From: Hydrogenovibrio sp. UBA650
Lineage (GTDB): Bacteria > Pseudomonadota > Gammaproteobacteria > Thiomicrospirales > Thiomicrospiraceae
Reading direction: 5' to 3'
DNA: 10,399 bases
Assembly (NCBI GenBank): GCA_002299245.1
Contig: DBOI01000143.1
Location: 13,191-23,589 of the forward strand
Below the pieces are notes generated by a model. The model did no database searches. It was not told the origin of the DNA and saw nothing but the letters and a program-made list of their open reading frames with translations. The translations under genes were made by a program, and so were the position numbers. Each line of letters opens with the position of its first letter. Position 1 is the first letter of the stretch. Shown piece after piece: positions 6,217 through 10,399 of the stretch.

Positions 6217-6543
6217 ATGGCGGTCACTTTAACAGAGTCTGCCTCTGGCAGAGTCAGAGAAATGTTGCAGAAAAGAGGGCATGGCGAAGGGCTTAGAGTC
6301 TCCACTAAGGTTAGTGGCTGTGCTGGTTTTGCCTATGAAGTCGATTATGCTGACGAAATAAATCAAGATGATTCGGTATTTGAAAGTTATGGCGTTAAAG
6401 TTGTGGTAGATGCAGAAAGCTTGGAACGAATTGATGGTATGGAAATTGATTATGTTCAGGAAAGTCTTCTGAATTCAGGGTTTGATTTTAGGAATCCGAA
6501 TGTAAAAGACAGTTGTGGTTGCGGAGAATCCTTTACCGTTTAA
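6217..6543 (+). CDS. iscA: A-type iron-sulfur cluster carrier IscA
   Basis: Small cytosolic carrier of 108 residues (E. coli IscA: 107) that holds iron or an Fe-S cluster and passes it to target proteins. The three cluster-binding cysteines are present as Cys35 (VSGCAGF) and Cys100/Cys102 (KDSCGCGESFTV). GVKVVVDAESL (59-69), DYVQESL and NPNVKD are closer to IscA (GVKVVVDGKSL, NPNVKDECGCGESFHV) than to SufA (GAKLFV, NPKAQN) or ErpA. It is the last gene before a strong terminator. In a standard isc operon the order is iscR, iscS, iscU, iscA, hscB, hscA, fdx; here it stands alone after iscR. The scaffold and desulfurase partners must be encoded elsewhere or replaced, for instance by a SUF system. 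No strong Shine-Dalgarno is visible; translational coupling with iscR is possible. Confidence 0.94.
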   Translation: MAVTLTESASGRVREMLQKRGHGEGLRVSTKVSGCAGFAYEVDYADEINQDDSVFESYGVKVVVDAESLERIDGMEIDYVQESLLNSGFDFRNPNVKDSCGCGESFTV

Positions 6544-6570
6544 TGGCTTGAAAAGACTAAGATTTTTATT

Positions 6571-6598
6571 AAAAACCCGGAATATTTCCGGGTTTTTT
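6571..6598 (+). terminator. Strong intrinsic terminator after iscA
   Basis: The arms AAAAACCCGGAA (6571-6582) and TTCCGGGTTTTT (6586-6597) form a 12-pair stem with a 3-base loop, and the run of T continues to 6598. With five A on its left side it could also work on the opposite strand. It separates the iscR-iscA transcript from ndk. Confidence 0.93.
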
Positions 6599-6703
6599 GT
6601 TTTTGGCGGATTCGTACGGCAATATTTTTTAGCTGATCAGTCAGGATTTATTTTTATTTTTCGGCTATTTACTCGCTTTCAACTGTGCAATCTTAGCAAT
6701 AGT

Positions 6704-6712
6704 TGTTAGAAT
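6704..6712 (+). promoter_or_regulatory. Extended -10 promoter for ndk
   Basis: TGT followed by TAGAAT forms an extended -10 element, starting transcription about 25 bases before the ndk ATG. The -35 region is poor, as is common for extended -10 promoters. The rest of the 6599-6744 gap is AT-rich, with one small palindrome (CTGATCAG, 6633-6640) and no gene that I can support. Confidence 0.5.
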
Positions 6713-6744
6713 ATGACGATTAAATTTTCTATAGGTTTTTCGCA

Positions 6745-7170
6745 ATGCAAAGAACGTTTTCAATCATCAAGCCAGATGCCATTAAACGCAATTTAATTGG
6801 CCAAATAATACAGCGTTTTGAAGATAATGGCTTGAAGGTCGTTGCTTCTAAAATGAAGCACCTTTCCAGAACCGAGGCTGAAGGTTTTTATGCAGAGCAC
6901 CAAGGCCGTCCTTTTTTCGAGGGCCTGGTTGAATTCATGACTTCTGGACCAATCATTGTCCAAGTACTTGAAGGTGAAGATGCAATTGCCCTGAACCGTC
7001 AAATCATGGGTGTTACTGATCCTGAAAAAGCAGATGCAGGTACGATCCGTGCTGACTTTGCCCTTTCGCTAAGAGAAAATTCTGTACATGGTTCTGATTC
7101 ACCGGAAAGTGCAGCCAGAGAAATCGATTACTTTTTTCGGGCAGATGAAATCTGTCCAAGAAGTGAATAG
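6745..7170 (+). CDS. ndk: Nucleoside diphosphate kinase
   Basis: Cytosolic enzyme of 141 residues (E. coli: 143) that moves the terminal phosphate from ATP to other nucleoside diphosphates, balancing NTP and dNTP pools. It starts MQRTFSIIKPDAIKRNLIG and contains HQGRPFFEGLVEFMTSGPI (52-70), MGVTDPEKADAGTIR (88-102) and the active-site segment SVHGSDSPESA (113-123), where His115 is the residue that carries the phosphate. It is full length with no anomalies. AGG at 6733-6735 serves as a weak ribosome binding site. It opens a new transcription unit after the terminator and is followed by rlmN after 20 bases. The ndk-rlmN pair downstream of isc genes is conserved in gammaproteobacteria. Confidence 0.97.
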   Translation: MQRTFSIIKPDAIKRNLIGQIIQRFEDNGLKVVASKMKHLSRTEAEGFYAEHQGRPFFEGLVEFMTSGPIIVQVLEGEDAIALNRQIMGVTDPEKADAGTIRADFALSLRENSVHGSDSPESAAREIDYFFRADEICPRSE

Positions 7171-7190
7171 TTCCGAGAAGATTTAGAGTT

Positions 7191-8360
7191 ATGGCTGGAC
7201 TAGCAATGCAAAGCCCCATTGTGGAATTTGATTCCGCAACTGATGATAAAACAGAACAGCAGAAAACTGATCTGTTGGGTATGGATCGCCAGGCAATGGA
7301 GGCGTTCTTCAAATCAATAGGTGAAAAACCATTTCGTGCAGGCCAGGTCATGAAATGGATTCATCAGTTTGGGATCAGCGATTTTTCTGAGATGACTAAT
7401 CTTGGCAAGGGGCTGCGCGAAAAACTATCTCAGGTAGCTCAGATCAGAACACCGAAGATTGTTGCTGAGCAAGTTTCCAGCGATGGCACAATCAAGTGGT
7501 TGTTGGAAGTCGATAATCAAAATTCTGTAGAAACTGTCTATATACCGGAAAAAAACCGAGGAACCTTATGTATTTCTTCGCAAGTTGGTTGTGCACTTGA
7601 ATGCACCTTTTGCTCTACAGGGCAGCAGGGGTTTAATCGGAATTTAGAAAACTGGGAAATCGTTGCTCAAATGTGGGTTGCTAACAAGGCACTTGGTTGC
7701 AAACCAAAAGAAGAGCGCCGTATTACCAATATCGTATTCATGGGAATGGGCGAGCCATTGCTGAATGTTACCCATACTTTTCCGACCGCTAGAATTTTAA
7801 TGGACGACTTTGCATATGGCCTGTCAAAACGTCGGGTGACTATCAGTACCGCAGGTGTTGTGCCCGCAATCGATAGAATTAAACAGGAGCTGGATATTAG
7901 CCTGGCGATCTCACTGCATGCTCCAAACAATAAGCTGCGTGATATTCTGGTACCGATTAATAAGAAATATCCTTTAGAAGTTTTAATCCCAAGCTTGTAT
8001 CGTTTTGTCGAGGGTGGTAACAGTAAAAAACATGTCACTGTCGAGTATGTGATGATTGATAAGTTTAATGACAGAACAGAACATGCACAGCAACTGGTTA
8101 AGTTATTGGCGGACTTGCCTTGTAAAGTCAACTTGATTCCATTTAATCCCTTTCCAAACACGGACTATAAACGTTCATCTAACAATGCGATTCATCGCTT
8201 CAGGGCGATTTTAGAGCAAGGCGGGTTAAATGTGACCGTGCGAAAAACTCGCGGTGATGATATAGATGCCGCTTGTGGGCAGCTTGCAGGAAAAGTCTCA
8301 GATCGGACCAAACGCACACTGCATCGAGTTGATTTTAAAGCCAAGCAGATTAAGAGCTAA
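7191..8360 (+). CDS. rlmN: Dual-specificity 23S rRNA/tRNA adenine C2-methyltransferase RlmN
   Basis: Radical SAM enzyme of 389 residues (E. coli: 384) that methylates C2 of A2503 in 23S rRNA and of A37 in a set of tRNAs. The [4Fe-4S] cluster motif C-x3-C-x2-C is at Cys134, Cys138 and Cys141 (GCALECTFCS). GMGEPLLN (185-192) binds SAM, and the second catalytic cysteine, which forms the methylated and RNA-bound intermediate, is Cys362 in DIDAACGQLAG (357-367). The N-terminal RNA-binding part (FFKSIGEKPFRAGQVMKW, 39-56) is also close to E. coli. Start ATG 7191 is used; ATG 7206 is an alternative, and the first 25 residues are not conserved. As an Fe-S enzyme it depends on cluster assembly, whose core genes are missing just upstream. 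rodZ follows after 28 bases. Confidence 0.97.
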   Translation: MAGLAMQSPIVEFDSATDDKTEQQKTDLLGMDRQAMEAFFKSIGEKPFRAGQVMKWIHQFGISDFSEMTNLGKGLREKLSQVAQIRTPKIVAEQVSSDGTIKWLLEVDNQNSVETVYIPEKNRGTLCISSQVGCALECTFCSTGQQGFNRNLENWEIVAQMWVANKALGCKPKEERRITNIVFMGMGEPLLNVTHTFPTARILMDDFAYGLSKRRVTISTAGVVPAIDRIKQELDISLAISLHAPNNKLRDILVPINKKYPLEVLIPSLYRFVEGGNSKKHVTVEYVMIDKFNDRTEHAQQLVKLLADLPCKVNLIPFNPFPNTDYKRSSNNAIHRFRAILEQGGLNVTVRKTRGDDIDAACGQLAGKVSDRTKRTLHRVDFKAKQIKS

Positions 8361-8388
8361 GTGAATTAAACATAGATCGGAAATTGAT

Positions 8389-8799
8389 ATGTCAGAGCTT
8401 GAAGCCAAAACAGATACCCATGCGATTGCTCAAGAGTTAAAGCAAGCTCGGGAAAGCCTGGATTGGTCTCTGGACCAAGTGGCAGAGAAGCTTAACCTTT
8501 CAATTGAGCAGATAGAAAAACTTGAACAGATTGAAAAGAATATTGCAGATTTAACCCCATTTGAAAGAGGTTATCTCCGCAATTATGCCAATCTGCTTGA
8601 TTTGGACATAAGTTCATATGAAAACACTTTTCCAGATGGCGTTGGGGTTGCATCTGATCTGCACTCCGTAGAGAGATATAGCTATAAACTGGCCAAGCCA
8701 ATTTTTAGCAGAAGATGGGCTAAGATTGTGTTTTATCTGCTGTTCTTAATCGTTTTATTGGCGCTCATATCAACAGTCAATTTTGATCTGAATATTTAA
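8389..8799 (+). CDS. rodZ: RodZ-like helix-turn-helix membrane protein lacking the periplasmic domain
   Basis: Short protein of 136 residues. Residues 12-75 form the RodZ-type helix-turn-helix: LKQARESLDWSLDQVAEKLNL, IEKLEQ, then FERGYLRNYANLLDLD (58-73), the last being the family signature. A basic stretch SRRW (107-110) precedes one transmembrane helix (about 111-130), and the protein ends six residues later. In E. coli RodZ (337 residues) the helix-turn-helix binds MreB in the cytoplasm and a beta-rich domain lies in the periplasm; that domain and its linker are absent here. Only 39 bases separate the stop from hisS, so there is no remnant in another frame and this looks like a finished short gene rather than a fresh break. 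The position between rlmN and hisS supports RodZ. It probably still anchors MreB to the membrane. CGGA at 8378-8381 is the likely ribosome binding site. Confidence 0.85.
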   Translation: MSELEAKTDTHAIAQELKQARESLDWSLDQVAEKLNLSIEQIEKLEQIEKNIADLTPFERGYLRNYANLLDLDISSYENTFPDGVGVASDLHSVERYSYKLAKPIFSRRWAKIVFYLLFLIVLLALISTVNFDLNI

Positions 8800-8838
8800 A
8801 AGAATTATAAAAAAGTAACACATAAGAGAAATTCAAGA

Positions 8839-10110
8839 ATGGGACAACAGATTTCAGCAATTAGAGGCATGAATGACATATACGGCGAAGATGCCGAAGC
8901 CTTTAATGCTTTAATTCAAGCTGCAGAGCGAGTTATGCAGCAATATGGCTACAAATCAATTCGTTTACCAATAGTAGAAAAAACCGAGCTATTTTCGCGA
9001 TCTATCGGTGAAGTTACCGATATTGTTGAAAAAGAGATGTACACTTTTGCAGATCGTAACGATGACAGCCTGACACTACGTCCTGAAGGTACTGCTGGCT
9101 GTGTTCGTGCTGTAGTCCAAAATGGTTTGGCTCACAATCAAATTCAAAAGCTCTATTACAGTGGGCCAATGTTCCGCTATGAGAGACCTCAAAAAGGTCG
9201 ATACCGTCAGTTTCATCAGTTTGGTGTTGAGGTGTTTGGATTAGCTTCGGCTGACATTGATGCTGAACTTATTATCCTTACAGCGCGTCTATGGGAACAG
9301 CTGGGTTTAGAGAATCTAGAGCTACAAATAAACTCGCTTGGAAGCCAACAAGCTCGCTTGGAGTATCGAGACATTTTGGTGGAATACTTCAATCAAAACC
9401 AGAGTCAGCTGGATGAAGATAGTCAACGACGATTAAATACCAATCCACTGCGAATTCTGGATTCTAAAAACCCGGATATGAGAGAGCTGATTGAAGCCGC
9501 TCCTAAGTTGATTGACCACCTTGATGATGAATCTGCCGAACACTTTGAACAGGTTAAACAGCACTTGGACGATCTGGGAATTGAGTATCTGGTTAACCCA
9601 AGCCTGGTAAGGGGGTTGGATTACTACAACCGTACCGTGTTTGAGTGGGTTACCACTGAGCTGGGTGCTCAAGGTACAGTATGTGCCGGAGGTCGCTATG
9701 ACGGTCTGGTAGAGCAAATCGGTGGTAAAAGCACACCTGCTGTTGGTTTTGCAATGGGAATTGAAAGACTAATGGCTCTATTGATTGATCAAGATAAATT
9801 GCCAAGCGCTGAGCAACCAGATTTGTATGTAGTTGCTGTTGGTGAGAAAGTGACTCGTCCAGCGATGATTGTTGCCGAAATGCTACGCGATGGTTTGCCA
9901 CAATTGAATGTTCAAATGAACTGCGGTGGTGGCAGTTTTAAGAGCCAGTTTAAAAAAGCTGACAAGTCTGGAGCCTCTTTTGCAGTCGTTTTGGGGGACC
10001 AAGAGGTCAGCGATAAAGTCGTTGCACTGAAACCGCTGAGAGTTGATTCAGAACAGAAGCTTATCGCTTGGAGCGAGCTTGTTGAAACACTAAAATCAGA
10101 ATTTAATTGA
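8839..10110 (+). CDS. hisS: Histidine-tRNA ligase
   Basis: Class II aminoacyl-tRNA synthetase of 423 residues (E. coli: 424) that charges tRNA-His with histidine in the cytosol. It starts with the family-typical AIRGMNDI (7-14). Motif 1 lies around residues 42-66, TLRPEGTAG at 79-87, and motif 2 is MFRYERPQKGRYRQFHQFGVE (111-131). The histidine-specific segments are RGLDYYNRTVFEW (258-270) and AGGRYDGL (283-290). Motif 3 is GFAMGIERL (303-311), and the C-terminal anticodon-binding domain runs from about 330 to the end. Nothing is missing. AAGAGA upstream of ATG 8839 is the likely ribosome binding site. ispG, which in many gammaproteobacteria precedes hisS directly, is not here. yfgM follows after 26 bases, as in E. 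coli. Confidence 0.98.
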   Translation: MGQQISAIRGMNDIYGEDAEAFNALIQAAERVMQQYGYKSIRLPIVEKTELFSRSIGEVTDIVEKEMYTFADRNDDSLTLRPEGTAGCVRAVVQNGLAHNQIQKLYYSGPMFRYERPQKGRYRQFHQFGVEVFGLASADIDAELIILTARLWEQLGLENLELQINSLGSQQARLEYRDILVEYFNQNQSQLDEDSQRRLNTNPLRILDSKNPDMRELIEAAPKLIDHLDDESAEHFEQVKQHLDDLGIEYLVNPSLVRGLDYYNRTVFEWVTTELGAQGTVCAGGRYDGLVEQIGGKSTPAVGFAMGIERLMALLIDQDKLPSAEQPDLYVVAVGEKVTRPAMIVAEMLRDGLPQLNVQMNCGGGSFKSQFKKADKSGASFAVVLGDQEVSDKVVALKPLRVDSEQKLIAWSELVETLKSEFN

Positions 10111-10136
10111 TATTTAAAATTGAAGGTTAAAAACTA

Positions 10137-10399
10137 ATGAGTCGTTACGAAACCGAAGAAGAACAAATCGAAGCCTTTAAAAAATGGTGGAACCAGAATG
10201 GAACGCAACTACTGTCTGCTGTCTTGGTAGTAGTCATTGCTTTTGGCGGCTGGCGCTGGTGGCAAAACAATCAGTATGTAACAGCTGCTAATGCCTCTAT
10301 GAGCTTTGATTTATTGCAAAAAGCAGCTAACGAAGGTGAGTTCGCAGAAGTTTCTCGAGAAGCATTAACCTTGATGCAAGAACAGCCTGATAGTCCTTA
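10137..10399 (+). CDS. yfgM: YfgM family protein, ancillary SecYEG translocon subunit (3' end outside window)
   Basis: First 87 codons of a membrane-anchored TPR-like protein. The N-terminal segment SRYETEEEQIEAFKKWWNQN matches the cytoplasmic start of E. coli YfgM (EIYENENDQVEAVKRFFAEN), and one transmembrane helix follows (about 24-40, ending GGWRWW). The periplasmic part begins after residue 45 and runs off the window. In E. coli YfgM associates with SecYEG and the chaperone PpiD. AAGG at 10123-10126 lies 10 bases before the ATG. The position after hisS, usually followed by bamB and der, agrees with the call. Confidence 0.9.
   Translation, partial: MSRYETEEEQIEAFKKWWNQNGTQLLSAVLVVVIAFGGWRWWQNNQYVTAANASMSFDLLQKAANEGEFAEVSREALTLMQEQPDSP

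Noticed and set aside
6633..6640. CTGATCAG palindrome before ndk
   Set aside because: It has only 8 bases, is isolated, and is expected by chance.
6515..6709. Small + strand frame overlapping the iscA end and the terminator
   Set aside because: It runs through a strong terminator hairpin, has low-complexity Phe-rich content and no ribosome binding site.
7667..8161. 164-codon open frame on the - strand inside rlmN
   Set aside because: It lies wholly within a conserved radical SAM coding region in the antisense direction and shows no recognisable motif.

Overview
The window looks like core chromosome of a marine-type gammaproteobacterium with moderate to low GC. It is densely packed with housekeeping genes and shows no trace of mobile elements, tRNA or rRNA genes, or CRISPR. 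Both the protein sequences and the gene order (trmJ-cysE-iscR ... ndk-rlmN-rodZ-hisS-yfgM, and pssA-leuA, holD-rimI) are those of Gammaproteobacteria. A Kangiella-like oceanospirillalean is my best guess, but I cannot prove it from the sequence alone.

Left block (1-3112, + strand): the end of pssA (phosphatidylserine synthase), leuA (2-isopropylmalate synthase), a poorly conserved gene that I read as holD (psi subunit of the DNA polymerase III clamp loader), and rimI (N-acetyltransferase of ribosomal protein S18). Gaps are 19 to 34 bases, so co-transcription is likely. suhB (inositol-1-monophosphatase family, also an rRNA antitermination factor in E. coli) lies on the - strand, 7 bases from rimI and converging with it. 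suhB diverges from trmJ across a 153-base regulatory gap.

Middle block (4083-6598, + strand): trmJ (tRNA Nm32 methyltransferase), cysE (serine acetyltransferase), iscR (Fe-S sensing repressor) and iscA (A-type Fe-S carrier), closed by a very strong intrinsic terminator. iscR has its own near-consensus sigma-70 promoter overlaid by an AT-rich dyad. The notable point is what is missing: iscS, iscU, hscB, hscA, fdx and iscX, which normally lie between iscR and ndk together with iscA, are absent. iscA follows iscR after only 12 bases.

Right block (6704-10399, + strand): ndk with an extended -10 promoter, rlmN, a short rodZ that stops right after its membrane helix, hisS, and the start of yfgM. 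pilF/pilW and ispG, often found between rlmN and hisS, are missing here too. This suggests repeated gene loss or relocation along this otherwise conserved gene string.

No new multi-gene system is evident. The most interesting items are the stripped isc locus with its unusual iscR operator region, the RodZ without a periplasmic domain, and the divergent HolD with a disordered insert and a long intragenic hairpin. No stretch over 300 bases lacks a gene; the largest gaps are 6544-6744 and 3930-4082.
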